This document shows positions 9,345-18,642 of a stretch of DNA of 64,000 nucleotides, piece by piece. Source of the stretch: Pseudomonas bubulae. GTDB taxonomy: Bacteria > Pseudomonadota > Gammaproteobacteria > Pseudomonadales > Pseudomonadaceae. Position numbers and translations under genes: made by a program. The notes under the pieces are model-generated. The model did not search any database. It saw only the letters and a list, made by a program, of their open reading frames with translations, and was not told the DNA's origin. The stretch covers positions 3,261,001-3,325,000 of the forward strand of contig NZ_CP146077.1 of assembly GCF_037023725.1 (NCBI RefSeq), given 5' to 3'. The number at the start of each line of letters is the position of its first letter. Position 1 is the first letter of the stretch.

Positions 9345-11207
9345 ATGAACGATTTCAACAACGCAACCCTGCTGTCCAGTGCCGAACGCGCAGTTGTGCC
9401 ACGGGAGCAGACGCAGGCAATTCTCGATTTGCGGGCCGCCGCCAGTGCCCGGATCAAACCGGCCGATCGCTACACCCTTGCCGATCGCCTCGAAGAGCAG
9501 GCGCAACGTCACGGCGAACGGCCCTTTATCATTTATGGCGAACAGCGTCTCAGTTTCGCCCTGATCAATGCCCGCGCCGACCGTTTGGCCCATGTCCTGT
9601 ATGCCCGCGGCCTGCGTCCGGGTGATGTCTGCGCCCTGGCGATGGAGAACCGCCCGGAGTTCTTCTGTTGCTGGTTCGCCCTGGCCAAGCTCGGCGTGGT
9701 GGCGGGTTTCGTCAATACCCAGGTCAGCGGCCGGCCACTGGTGCACGCGCTGCAGGCGATCGATGCCAAGGCCATGCTGGTCGGCGAAGAGGTGCTGGGC
9801 AATGTGCTTGCGACTCAAGGCTTGCCACCGCTGCCCTTATGGCTGGTAGCGGATGCCGAGCAGCCATGGACCGGGGCCATGCCGTCACAGGTCGATACCG
9901 GACTGGCTCAAGCACTGGCCACAGCCCCCGCCATGCCATTCCCTCGTGATGTGCGCGCCGACCTGAGGGCCGAGAGCCCGTGCCTGCTGATCTTCACCTC
10001 GGGCACCACCGGCCTGCCGAAAGCGGCGCGCTATAGCCATATGCGCTGGATGTCGACCGGTGACATCATGGAAATCACCCTGCAAACCACCGCCCATGAC
10101 GTGTTCTATTGCTGCTTGCCGCTGTATCACGGTGCAGCCGCCACGTCAGTGACGTCCACCGCGCTGAAAACCGGTGCAGCCATTGTGGTACGGCGCAAAT
10201 TCAGTGTCCGTGAGTTCTGGAATGATGTGCGCAAGCATCATGTGAGCGTGTTCCAGTACATCGGTGAAATCTGCCGCTATCTGCTCAACCAGCCCGAGGT
10301 GGCCGGTGAACGTGACCACGGTCTGCGCTGCATGCTCGGCGCCGGGTTGACCCGCGAAAGCTGGCAGAACTGGCTGCGCCGTTTCGGGCCGATCCAAGTG
10401 TTTGAAGGCTGGGGCTCCACCGAGTCCAACACCAATGTGGTCAATGTCGACAATTATCTGGGGGCTTGCGGCCGTGTGCCGTACTGGGAAAAGAGCAACT
10501 TGCGCCTGGTGCGCTATGACGTTGAAACCGACAGCCACCCACGGGACGAAAATGGCTTCTACCAGCTGTGCGAGGCGGGCGAGGTGGGTGAGGCCCTGGG
10601 TTTTATCATCAACCATCCCGACATCGGCGGCGGGCGTTTCGAGGGTTATACCTCAGCCGAGGCGACTGCCAGCAAGATTCGTCGCAATGTGTTCAGCCAG
10701 GGCGATGCCTACTGGAGTTCAGGTGACCTGCTGCGTTTTGACAAGGACGGCTACCTGTATTTTATCGACCGCATTGGCGACACTTTCCGCTGGAAAAGTG
10801 AAAACGTTTCCACCCTTGAGGTGGCGGCTGCGCTGGGCGACTTCGAAGGCCTTGAGCTGATCAACATTTATGGCGTGCAAGTACCCGGGCAGGAGGGGCG
10901 CGCCGGTATGGCGGCGGTGTTGATGCAGCCGGGCCGCAGCTTCGACCCGCAGGCGTTCTATGCATTGACCGAAACGCGCTTGCCGCGTTACGCCGCCCCG
11001 GTGTTCGTACGGGTATCGGCAGCGGCTGACCTGACCAGTACCTTCAAGTTGCGCAAGGTCGACCTGCAACGTCAGGGCTATGCCCCTGCAGCATTCAGCG
11101 ACCCGCTGTTTATCCGTGATGACAGCAGCCGCAGCTATGTGCCGTACAGCGCACAGGTGCTGGAGCGCATTGGCCTGGCCGCTTTTGTCGGGGACACCAG
11201 CCAGTGA
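9345..11207 (+). CDS. FATP/very-long-chain-type acyl-CoA synthetase
   Basis: 620 residues from the ATG at 9345, preferred because GGAG lies seven bases before it. It is an adenylate-forming enzyme: P-loop IFTSGTTGLPKAARYSHM, the A5-type motif GWGSTESNTN, and FRWKSENVSTLEVAAAL. The last motif is typical of fatty-acid transport protein/very-long-chain acyl-CoA synthetases (bulky, hydrophobic, sometimes steroid-like acids). It would convert an acid plus ATP and CoA to the acyl-CoA used by the acyl-CoA dehydrogenase encoded just before it. In combination with the KshA-like Rieske enzyme downstream, a large hydrophobic substrate is plausible but not shown. Confidence 0.88.
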   Translation: MNDFNNATLLSSAERAVVPREQTQAILDLRAAASARIKPADRYTLADRLEEQAQRHGERPFIIYGEQRLSFALINARADRLAHVLYARGLRPGDVCALAMENRPEFFCCWFALAKLGVVAGFVNTQVSGRPLVHALQAIDAKAMLVGEEVLGNVLATQGLPPLPLWLVADAEQPWTGAMPSQVDTGLAQALATAPAMPFPRDVRADLRAESPCLLIFTSGTTGLPKAARYSHMRWMSTGDIMEITLQTTAHDVFYCCLPLYHGAAATSVTSTALKTGAAIVVRRKFSVREFWNDVRKHHVSVFQYIGEICRYLLNQPEVAGERDHGLRCMLGAGLTRESWQNWLRRFGPIQVFEGWGSTESNTNVVNVDNYLGACGRVPYWEKSNLRLVRYDVETDSHPRDENGFYQLCEAGEVGEALGFIINHPDIGGGRFEGYTSAEATASKIRRNVFSQGDAYWSSGDLLRFDKDGYLYFIDRIGDTFRWKSENVSTLEVAAALGDFEGLELINIYGVQVPGQEGRAGMAAVLMQPGRSFDPQAFYALTETRLPRYAAPVFVRVSAAADLTSTFKLRKVDLQRQGYAPAAFSDPLFIRDDSSRSYVPYSAQVLERIGLAAFVGDTSQ

Positions 11208-11217
11208 CCGGTCGGCC

Positions 11218-11249
11218 TGCGGGGCAGGTCTTCTGCACGATGCCCCGCA
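11218..11249 (+). terminator. Hairpin after the acyl-CoA synthetase gene
   Basis: TGCGGGGCA and TGCCCCGCA form 9-bp arms around a 13-base loop, starting 11 bases after the stop codon. There is no clear T-run, so it may be an intrinsic terminator of weak type or an mRNA-end stabiliser. Confidence 0.45.
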
Positions 11250-11253
11250 TACC

Positions 11254-11276
11254 GTTTACAGCGACTGTCGGTAAAC
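11254..11276. promoter_or_regulatory. Inverted repeat before the LuxR-type gene
   Basis: GTTTAC and GTAAAC flank an 11-base centre, 67 bases before the regulator start. It differs from the TCGTC dyads. It could be an operator for the regulator gene, which is an inference from position. Confidence 0.3.
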
Positions 11277-11343
11277 CTCAGTCAGGCACGACATAACAAT
11301 AACAACGGGCAGGGCCCAGGCGGTGTCCCGTGAGGAGAGGGCG

Positions 11344-12585
11344 ATGGATAATAGCGGCTTGAGTGTTCAGACCCTGGCAGACATGGGCTTGAACCTGACC
11401 GAGTATGACAGCCTTATCGGCGAGTTTTACGACGGCTCGCTGGAGCCCAGGCTGATGGCCAAGACCCTGCGCCATGTGCGCAATCTGTACCAGGCCAACT
11501 ATGTCATCCTGATCTTGCGCGTCCCCGAGCAACCTGACCTGGGCCTGATGATCGTAGTGGGTGACATTGAGCGCGAAGGCGAGGTGAGTTACTGGGCCTA
11601 CCCACAAGCGCTCACGCCATTCAACAACCCGCCAATGGACCGGGTGTTCACTGTCGACGACCTGATGAGTGAGGAACAGTGGACCCGCTCGGCTTACTTC
11701 AAGACCTATGGCACCGTGCACGACACCTACCACATCATGGCTGCCGATATTTCCACGCCTGATGGCGGCAAGCTGCGCTTTCGCATTACCCGGCCAAAAT
11801 CCGCGCCCAACTTCAGTGCCAGTGAACGCAGCCTGTGTGGCATGTTCATACCGCATTTGCGCCGTGCCATGCATGTGCACAACCTGATCGACCGCAGCGA
11901 GTCGATGACCGAGCTGTACTCGCAGGCGATCAGTCGCCTGTCGGTGGCCACCATTGTGCTGGATCAACAGGGCAAGGTCCTGAGCCTGAACCCGATGGCC
12001 AGCGAACTGCTGGAGCAGGCAGACGGCCTCAAACTGGTTGGCGGACACCTTGAGGCGACTTACCCCAGCGACAATCGCGAACTGCAGCGCCTGGTCCGCA
12101 ACGCCTTTAACCGTGACACCGGCAATGTGCAGGAAGGCACGCAGGCTGAAGCCATGTCAGTCTCCAGGCCCTCGGGGCAGATCAACCTGGGGGTGGTGGT
12201 CGAGGCCATTGCGACTCAGGACTGGGCCGAGGGCAAAGGCACCCCAGGGGTGGTGGTATACATCCGCGACGCTGCAGGACGGTCCATGGCCAGCGAAACC
12301 CTGACCAAGCAGCTGTTCAACCTGACCCGGGCTGAAACCGCCCTGGCGATGGAACTGGCCAATGGCCTGTCCCTGGAGGAAGCCGCCGAGGCGTTGAATG
12401 TGCGTCGTAATACTGCAAGGGCACACCTGCGCTCGATTTTCTCGAAGACCGGTGTGCGCCGCCAGACCGAACTGGTGCGCATCATCCTCAACAGTGTGGT
12501 TGCCCTGGGCAAGCCAGGGCTGGCGTTATTGCCCGGCGCCAAGGCCAGCAGAAAAAAAACCGGATTGACGCAAAACAGTGCCTGA
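11344..12585 (+). CDS. LuxR-family transcriptional regulator (helix-turn-helix C-terminal, orphan type)
   Basis: 413 residues from the ATG at 11344, which has GAGGAG seven bases upstream; a GTG at 11323 is also open but lacks a better site. The last about 65 residues are a GerE/LuxR helix-turn-helix (LFNLTRAETALAMELANGLS then RNTARAHLRSIFSKTGVRR). The N-terminal 190 residues have no recognised receiver or autoinducer signature, and a PAS-like part (IVLDQQGKVLSLNPMASELL) lies around 205-230. It is probably a ligand-sensing regulator of the surrounding catabolic genes. The 18-bp dyads before 6594 and 8143 are its likely sites (inference). Confidence 0.88.
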   Translation: MDNSGLSVQTLADMGLNLTEYDSLIGEFYDGSLEPRLMAKTLRHVRNLYQANYVILILRVPEQPDLGLMIVVGDIEREGEVSYWAYPQALTPFNNPPMDRVFTVDDLMSEEQWTRSAYFKTYGTVHDTYHIMAADISTPDGGKLRFRITRPKSAPNFSASERSLCGMFIPHLRRAMHVHNLIDRSESMTELYSQAISRLSVATIVLDQQGKVLSLNPMASELLEQADGLKLVGGHLEATYPSDNRELQRLVRNAFNRDTGNVQEGTQAEAMSVSRPSGQINLGVVVEAIATQDWAEGKGTPGVVVYIRDAAGRSMASETLTKQLFNLTRAETALAMELANGLSLEEAAEALNVRRNTARAHLRSIFSKTGVRRQTELVRIILNSVVALGKPGLALLPGAKASRKKTGLTQNSA

Positions 12586-12597
12586 AAGCAGGCATTG

Positions 12598-12615
12598 TTA
12601 GTCCATGCGGAGGAT
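12598..12615. promoter_or_regulatory. Weak third copy of the 18-bp operator before the Rieske gene
   Basis: TTAGTCCATGCGGAGGAT agrees with the 8052-8069 site at 13 of 18 positions and lies 72 bases before the Rieske gene, the same distance as the two better sites. Symmetry is poor, so this is tentative. Confidence 0.35.
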
Positions 12616-12686
12616 GAGGACGGCAGCGGGTTCGGTGAAAATCCAGCGGGCATAGGACCGGGGATTTTCACACGAGGACAATAACA

Positions 12687-13724
12687 ATGACCAAACTCGC
12701 TGCAATCAATGTTGACAGTATTCTGGCACCTCGCTTTGGCCGGGGCTGGCATTGCCTGGGTGATGCGGCCGACTACCGTGATGGCCAGCTCCATACACTG
12801 AATATTTTCGGCACACGCTTGCTGGCGTTTGCCACGGCCAGTGGCGAGATCAGCGTGATCGATGCCCATTGCCCGCACATGGGCGCCGATCTGTCACAAG
12901 GCACCCTGGAAAACGACCGGGTTGTGTGCCCCTTTCACCATTGGCAATACGACGCCAGTGGCAAGTGCGTCGAGATTCCATATTGCAAGCGGATCCCGCC
13001 AAAGGCCAAAACCCGCCGCTGGTTGACCTGTGAAGAAAACAACCTGCTGTTCGTGTGGAACAACCCTGAGGGCAAGGCCCCGGCAGACAATGTGGTGATC
13101 CCGCATTTGCCGGAGCAGGACAGCGATGAATGGCTGCATGACTGGCACATGGACAAACTGGTCATTGAGACCAACCCCCGGGAACTGGTCGACAACCTCG
13201 CGGACGCCCAGCACTTCGGCCCGGTGCATGGCACGCCGACCAAGTACTTCGCGAATATTTTCGAAGGCCATATTGCCCAGCAGATTTTCCACGGCGACTC
13301 GGACCGGCTGGGCGGGGACCTGGTTGCCGAGTCTGCCTATTACGGCCCGGCGACGCATTTTACCCGCATGCGCGCAGTGTTCGAGGGCATGGAAATTCAC
13401 TCGATCCTGCTCAACTGCCACGTCCCGATCGACGCCAACAGTTTCGAGCTGCGTTTTGGTTGCATGGTGAAAAAGATCCCGGGCTGGAGCGAAGAGCAGA
13501 GCAGGGCGCTGGCCCAGGATTATGTGCTGCGTAATCGCGATGCTTTCTATCAGGACGTGGTGATCTGGCAGCACAAGATCCGGGTCGACAAACCGGTGCT
13601 GGCTGAAGGTGATGGTCCGGTCTATCAACTGCGCGACTGGTACGCCCAGTTCTTTATGGACGAAGACAGCGTGCCGGCATCGACTGCCGGGCGCAGTGAA
13701 ATCATCACCGTCGACCATCGCTGA
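12687..13724 (+). CDS. Rieske non-haem iron oxygenase, KshA-like
   Basis: 345 residues. The Rieske centre is C62-x-H64 and C81-x2-H84 (CPHMGADLSQG then VVCPFHHW). The mononuclear iron site is in ELVDNLADAQHFGPVHGTPT (N170, D173, H176, H181). Several blocks match 3-ketosteroid 9-alpha-hydroxylase oxygenase (KshA): FGRGWHCLGDAADYRDG, SAYYGPATHF, LLNCHVPIDANSFELRFG and GPVYQLRDWYAQFFMDE. Such enzymes hydroxylate bulky ring compounds using electrons from a separate reductase, which is not encoded here. It sits between the regulator and an MFS carrier and is probably the ring-attacking step of the local pathway. Assignment to steroids specifically is not secure. Confidence 0.88.
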   Translation: MTKLAAINVDSILAPRFGRGWHCLGDAADYRDGQLHTLNIFGTRLLAFATASGEISVIDAHCPHMGADLSQGTLENDRVVCPFHHWQYDASGKCVEIPYCKRIPPKAKTRRWLTCEENNLLFVWNNPEGKAPADNVVIPHLPEQDSDEWLHDWHMDKLVIETNPRELVDNLADAQHFGPVHGTPTKYFANIFEGHIAQQIFHGDSDRLGGDLVAESAYYGPATHFTRMRAVFEGMEIHSILLNCHVPIDANSFELRFGCMVKKIPGWSEEQSRALAQDYVLRNRDAFYQDVVIWQHKIRVDKPVLAEGDGPVYQLRDWYAQFFMDEDSVPASTAGRSEIITVDHR

Positions 13725-13747
13725 TCAACTCCGGGCAGGAACGCGCA

Positions 13748-14938
13748 ATGAACATGAGTGGCCGCAAGACAATGGCGATCATGCTGGCCGCCAGCTTCGC
13801 CTCGACCATTGGCGGCTTGCCGTTCAATACCTTGCCGATCCTGCTTGGCTCGATGGTTGACAGCCTGGGCTTCAGTGTCGAACGGGTCGGCCTGCTGGGT
13901 GCCGTTTGTTTTGCCGGCTACCTGCTGGGCACCCTGATGGCCGTCGTGCTGATCGACCGTTTGAACTGGCGCTGGCTGACGCTGGGCTGCGCCACTGGCG
14001 CGGCTGCAGCGTACTGGATGACGTCATGGCTGCCCGCCACGGCGCAGTTGCCGTTGTGGGCGCTGATTGGCTTTTTTGCCGCACTCATGACCTGCCTGGG
14101 CATGCGTATCATGGGCGAAATGGCCAACAAAGAGCGCGCCCTGGGCTTGCGCCTGGGCATTGAATTGGGGTTGGTGGCAGCCGTGTTATTCGCGCTGCCT
14201 TCGCTGGTCATCGCGTATTTCCACTACACCGGTGCCGTAGTAATGCTCGCAGCGATCATCCTGCTGCTGAGCCCCAGTGCCCTGGCATTGCCCAGGCGCG
14301 AGGACTTTATCGGAAGAGACACACCACCCCGTAATGGCTCGGTGTTGTCACGTTTTCAATTACCGCCAGCGGCTTATGCCGCGCTGGGGTTTTTCTTCCT
14401 GTTCGGCGCCGGGCAAATCGGCCTGTGGGCTTTCCTGGAGCGACTGGGCCATGGCCTGGCACTGCAACCGGGCGAACTGGGTATCGTTTTTGCCGTATTG
14501 AAACTGCTGGGAGGGGCCGCAGCACTAACTCTGGCCGCGGTCGGTGACCGCCTGGGCGTACGCGTGCCGCATCTCATCGTCATGCTGGTGCTGGGCACCG
14601 GGCTGTTGTTGCTGGGCAATGCCGAAGGCTTTGTGATGTATGCCGCGGGCGCATGGATCTGGGAAGTAGGTTTCACCTGGGGCTGCGTTTATCAGACAGC
14701 AGCAATTGCACGGCTGGACCGTAGTGGCCGCTCGATCATGCTGATCCCCGGCGCGTTTGCCTTGAGCTCCATGGCCGGGCCGGCACTGGCCGGGCAACTG
14801 GTGGGTCAGGGTTACACGATGCTGTTGTGGATAGCCGCTGCCTGTGCCGTGATTCCGGTACTGGCGTTCACCTGTTTGCTGGCCCGACGCTTGGATGGGG
14901 AGGGTGTTGCGGTCGAGCGGGTGGTGGTGGCGGTGTGA
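13748..14938 (+). CDS. MFS transporter
   Basis: 396 residues with about 12 predicted membrane helices and the sequence flow of a major facilitator carrier (LLGTLMAVVLIDRLNWRWLT at the helix 2-3 loop). It starts 23 bases after the Rieske gene stop and is probably co-transcribed with it. Likely an uptake carrier for the compound degraded by the cluster, or an exporter of an intermediate; the sequence does not decide. A short GCCTG/CAGGC hairpin follows in the 119-base gap downstream. Confidence 0.85.
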   Translation: MNMSGRKTMAIMLAASFASTIGGLPFNTLPILLGSMVDSLGFSVERVGLLGAVCFAGYLLGTLMAVVLIDRLNWRWLTLGCATGAAAAYWMTSWLPATAQLPLWALIGFFAALMTCLGMRIMGEMANKERALGLRLGIELGLVAAVLFALPSLVIAYFHYTGAVVMLAAIILLLSPSALALPRREDFIGRDTPPRNGSVLSRFQLPPAAYAALGFFFLFGAGQIGLWAFLERLGHGLALQPGELGIVFAVLKLLGGAAALTLAAVGDRLGVRVPHLIVMLVLGTGLLLLGNAEGFVMYAAGAWIWEVGFTWGCVYQTAAIARLDRSGRSIMLIPGAFALSSMAGPALAGQLVGQGYTMLLWIAAACAVIPVLAFTCLLARRLDGEGVAVERVVVAV

Positions 14939-15057
14939 AACGCGATGATTGCTGGTTGGCGGCTTTGGCTGCAGCGGCTGTAAGCCTGTAATTTTCAGGC
15001 CCGTTGGTACCTATTCAGGTTAGAGTGCTCATCAATGAATCAATTGTTAAGTGAAGA

Positions 15058-15669
15058 ATGAACCGTGCGCTGTTTGTTTCTCTGGATGGGCCCAAGGGCG
15101 CTGGAAAAACCACACTGCTGGAGGCCGTCACCAAAGCTCTGAGGGCAGACAACAAAAAGGTGATCCGGCTTTGCGAGAAAAAAAGCGATCCCTATCGAGG
15201 TGAAACAATGGCCCTCGTCAACAAACTCGTCAGAAATCCCGGCCGGGAATTAGAGTTGCGGGTTTGTGAACGCCTTGCTGACAGCCGTACCTGGATATCC
15301 CGGCACGTATTGGCTAAGCAGCCACCCGACAGCATCATCCTGATTGATCGCTGGTACCCCTCTGATGCCGCATTTCGCCGGATAATCCCGTTTGCAGAGA
15401 TTCTGCAGTTGAACATTGATCGAAACGTGCAAGTCCCGGACCTGCATGTCGGGGTTGTCACCGACCCTGATATTTCATGGGCGAGGGCAGCGGCCCGCTC
15501 GCGAGGGCTGAACAGTACGGTGATCCATAAGCTGGAAGAACATGTTGCCTGTACCCAGGCGTTCGAGCGGGCGATTGCAGATCACGGCTGGGTTTTATGC
15601 CGTAATGAGGGAACCATCGAAGACGCAACGATGCAGGTGATTTCGCAGATCCATAGAGTGCTTCGATAG
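15058..15669 (+). CDS. Thymidylate-kinase-like P-loop nucleotide kinase
   Basis: 203 residues. Walker A is GPKGAGKTT near residue 11, an IILIDRWYPSDAAF motif matches the DRY/DRW nucleotide-binding motif of thymidylate kinases, and a SRGLNSTVIHKLEE segment sits in the lid region. It is shorter and more divergent than the housekeeping Tmk (about 210 residues). Probably phosphorylates a nucleoside monophosphate, or a paralogue with another role. It stands alone between the MFS gene and the convergent endonuclease gene. Confidence 0.72.
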   Translation: MNRALFVSLDGPKGAGKTTLLEAVTKALRADNKKVIRLCEKKSDPYRGETMALVNKLVRNPGRELELRVCERLADSRTWISRHVLAKQPPDSIILIDRWYPSDAAFRRIIPFAEILQLNIDRNVQVPDLHVGVVTDPDISWARAAARSRGLNSTVIHKLEEHVACTQAFERAIADHGWVLCRNEGTIEDATMQVISQIHRVLR

Positions 15670-15690
15670 CCCGGTATTCACCGAAAGCAA

Positions 15691-16656
15691 CTATTTGCAG
15701 TTGCCTGCCTTTCGATATCCTGCTGCCTGAGCCTCAGATTCGGAGTCAAAGGTTACTTGGTTTTTCGCTGACACCTGGCCATAACCAGGGCACCCCATCG
15801 AGAGGTGGTAAAGCTGGCTTTTGCGGTTACCGATGATCGAACTCACGCCACTCGCGCTCGCCAGGATCGGCTGTGCGGGTACACGAGTGGGTTGAACAGG
15901 AATGGCACCGACTACCCCCTCACCGACGGTCTTGTACCCTTGCGTCCAGCGACGATCACCGGTTACGAAAGGATTGGAGTGCCCCATGATTGCTGCAATG
16001 CGGCGATCTCGCTCTTTCTCCCAGGGCGAAACCGGATATTGCTTGTCCCAGGCCATCAGTAGCTGTTGCTGCTGACGAGACATGTTCAGTTTATATCTGT
16101 CGAACATGTAAAAAGTTGTCCTCGCGACCAGGCCTTTGACCTCGTCACGCGGCTCCGCAGCACGTTGATTGAAATCAACCCGCGTCTTGCATTGCCCATA
16201 TTGCGGCGCTACCCCGGTGGCCATGCCGTAGTTGAAATTACTACGGTCGCCGTTCACCTCGCCAACAGAGGGGTAGAGGTTGAACAGATCGGCTTCCATC
16301 GCCCGGAATACGGGATCGTCATCCACACAATGTTCTCGACCACCGTTCTTCCAGCATTGACGTTGGTTACCGAATGTCCAGGCAGGAACGATGTGCTCCC
16401 ATTCAGTGCGTTGCGCGCGACTCTGTTGTTTCCTGGTTTGAAGGCCGCAAGACTCCGCATCAATACGGCCCCCCGACTTGCCTACCCATGTCCATTTGCA
16501 GCCGCAATACAGCTCGCCCATGGCACTGTTCGCCTGGTCGAGGTAGATCTTCTGCTTTGCGATGACCTTTGCTTCGGAAAATGTCGATGGAGGGCTTGAA
16601 AAGGCGGGGGTAATTACCGAGATGGTCAGCGCTACTACAGAAAACAGTTTTTTCAT
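15691..16656 (-). CDS. Secreted endonuclease I with C-terminal metal-binding domain
   Basis: 321 residues from the ATG at 16656, chosen because it opens a clean signal peptide (MKKLFSVVALTISVITPAFS). The endonuclease I core has GELYCGCKWTW, the EWEHIVPAW catalytic histidine segment and NGDRSNFNYGMA. Such enzymes cut double-stranded DNA in the periplasm or outside the cell. After about residue 270 there is a separate tail (SQLYHLSMGCPGYGQVSAKN, then ending AGYRKAGNCK) that looks like the Ada-type cysteine metal-binding module also seen behind some secreted nucleases. That tail is absent from E. coli EndA. Confidence 0.9.
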   Translation of the reverse strand: MKKLFSVVALTISVITPAFSSPPSTFSEAKVIAKQKIYLDQANSAMGELYCGCKWTWVGKSGGRIDAESCGLQTRKQQSRAQRTEWEHIVPAWTFGNQRQCWKNGGREHCVDDDPVFRAMEADLFNLYPSVGEVNGDRSNFNYGMATGVAPQYGQCKTRVDFNQRAAEPRDEVKGLVARTTFYMFDRYKLNMSRQQQQLLMAWDKQYPVSPWEKERDRRIAAIMGHSNPFVTGDRRWTQGYKTVGEGVVGAIPVQPTRVPAQPILASASGVSSIIGNRKSQLYHLSMGCPGYGQVSAKNQVTFDSESEAQAAGYRKAGNCK

Positions 16657-16774
16657 TGGACAGCTTAAGCGATTGATAGGAAACACATTGTACTCGAACG
16701 CCTGCAGCTTTTAGCCCGGAATGTATCCGGAATATTGTGCAAAGGCGCCCAACCACAGCTGGGCGCCATTTGAA

Positions 16775-18598
16775 TCAGCCAGTGTGGTGACTCTTTGCAA
16801 GGCCGTAGACGGAGGTGTTGATCCCTTCGAAGCGCGCTTTTAGCTGCAGCGCCAGATACAGCGAATAATGCCGCGACTGATGCAGGTTGCCACCGTGGAA
16901 CCAGAGGTTTTCCTGCTGTGTCGGCTTCCACATGTTGCGCAGCTCACCCTCGTAGGGGCCAGGATCATTCGTGGTGCCAGAACCCAGGCCCCAGCAGCGC
17001 CCGACTTTGTCAGCTACTTCCTGGGAAATCAGCTTTGCCGCCCAACCATTCATTGAGCCATAGCCTGTGGCGTAGACGATCAGATCTGCCGGTAGGCGGC
17101 TGCCATCGTTGAGTACGACGGCATCGGCTTCGATACATTCGACACCAAGGCCAGGTGCGCTCTTGAGCTTGATCGTGCCGTTAGCGATCAGTTCGCTGGC
17201 GCCGACATCGATGTAGTAACCCGAACCACGGCGTACATACTTCATGAAAAGGCCAGACTCATCGTCACCGAAATCGAGCATGAAACCAGCCTTGGCCAGG
17301 CGCTCGTAGAAGTCCTTGTCACGCTCCTTGATCGCCGCAAAGATGGGTTGATGAAAGCCTGGCATCACCTTGTACGGGATCGAGGCGAACAGCATGTCGG
17401 CCTTGTCCGTGGTCAAACCCGTCTCCAAAGCGTCTTCCGAGTAGAGCCCGCCGAAGACCAGCTCCATCAGACTGTCGGAACGCACGATGTGGGTGCTGGA
17501 GCGCTGCACCATGGTCACCTCGGCGCCGTTCTCCACCAGGTCGGCGCAGATGTCGTGAGCCGAATTGTTCGCACCGATGACCACCGCGCGCTTGCCGCTC
17601 CAGGCGTCGCCACCGAGATGGCGGCTGGAATGATACTGCTGGCCATTGAAAACCTCGGCACCCGGATAACGTGGCACATTGGGTACGCCAGACATGCCGG
17701 TGGCGAGAATCAACTGGGTCGGTTGTAGCGTCACAGGTTCGCCATCACGCTGTACTTCAACCTTCCAGGTGCCACTTTGCTCGTCAAAGCTGGCGCTCAC
17801 GCATTCCGTACGCGGCCAGTAATTGAGCTCCATGACTTTGCTGTACATTTCCAGCCAGTCGCCAATCTGGTCTTTTGGGGTGAAAACCGGCCAATGATCG
17901 GGGAAGGGCAGGTAAGGCATATGGTCGTACCAGACAGGGTCGTGCAGACACAGCGACTTGTAGCGACCACGCCACTGATCGCCGGGTCGGTCAGCCTTGT
18001 CGATGATTAGGGTAGGCACGCCCATTCGCTTGAGCCGCGCAGCGAGCCCCAGCCCCCCCTGACCGCCGCCAACGATCAGGCAATAGGGTTGAGTGGTGAT
18101 CCCCAGCGATGCTTCTTCATCGCGGCGGCGCTCCAGCCAGTTGCGCTTGTCAGCGTGGGCGTGACCATGACTGGCACCCATCGGACGACGGCGACCACTG
18201 GGTTCTTCAAAACCTTTGAGCTCACGCATGGCCGTCAGCAGCGTCCAGCACAAACCATCCTTCAGCCGCACATACCCTTTACCTCGCGCCGCTTGTGTTT
18301 CCAGGCTGATCCAGCCTTCGAGCACACCGTTATTCAGCGCCGCTTCACCTTCCACTTTCCACCGCTCGGGGCGAGTCTGGTCGAGGCGTGTTTCAAGCAG
18401 GTCGCGAATGGCAGGTTTGCCTTCCAGGGTCACCAGGTTCCAACTGAAAAGCAGCAGGTCGCGCCAGTGACACTCGCTGGCAAACAATGCCAGCGTGCCG
18501 TCCAGATCACGCTGGGCGAGACGTTCGTTGAGGCTCTCGACCCAAGCGGCAAGCTGAGCCGTAGGCGTGTGCAGGGGGGTTTCGACAGCGATGTTCAT
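16775..18598 (-). CDS. Flavin-containing monooxygenase with N-terminal NTF2-like domain
   Basis: 607 residues. Residues about 13-125 resemble the SnoaL/NTF2 fold. An FAD-binding GGGQGGLGLAARL follows at about 177, and a second dinucleotide motif (VIGANNSAHDICADL) for NADPH lies near 340. FNGQQYHSSRH just before it corresponds to the FxGxxxH fingerprint shared by FMOs and Baeyer-Villiger enzymes. It is a soluble NADPH/O2-dependent oxygenase of unknown substrate. It faces the AcoR-type activator at 18842 across a region with a -24/-12 promoter and two inverted repeats, so expression is probably sigma-54-dependent and substrate-induced. Confidence 0.88.
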   Translation of the reverse strand: MNIAVETPLHTPTAQLAAWVESLNERLAQRDLDGTLALFASECHWRDLLLFSWNLVTLEGKPAIRDLLETRLDQTRPERWKVEGEAALNNGVLEGWISLETQAARGKGYVRLKDGLCWTLLTAMRELKGFEEPSGRRRPMGASHGHAHADKRNWLERRRDEEASLGITTQPYCLIVGGGQGGLGLAARLKRMGVPTLIIDKADRPGDQWRGRYKSLCLHDPVWYDHMPYLPFPDHWPVFTPKDQIGDWLEMYSKVMELNYWPRTECVSASFDEQSGTWKVEVQRDGEPVTLQPTQLILATGMSGVPNVPRYPGAEVFNGQQYHSSRHLGGDAWSGKRAVVIGANNSAHDICADLVENGAEVTMVQRSSTHIVRSDSLMELVFGGLYSEDALETGLTTDKADMLFASIPYKVMPGFHQPIFAAIKERDKDFYERLAKAGFMLDFGDDESGLFMKYVRRGSGYYIDVGASELIANGTIKLKSAPGLGVECIEADAVVLNDGSRLPADLIVYATGYGSMNGWAAKLISQEVADKVGRCWGLGSGTTNDPGPYEGELRNMWKPTQQENLWFHGGNLHQSRHYSLYLALQLKARFEGINTSVYGLAKSHHTG

Positions 18599-18642
18599 GG
18601 GGCTTCTCCCGATCTTGTTGTTTTAGTAACAACTTACCCAGA

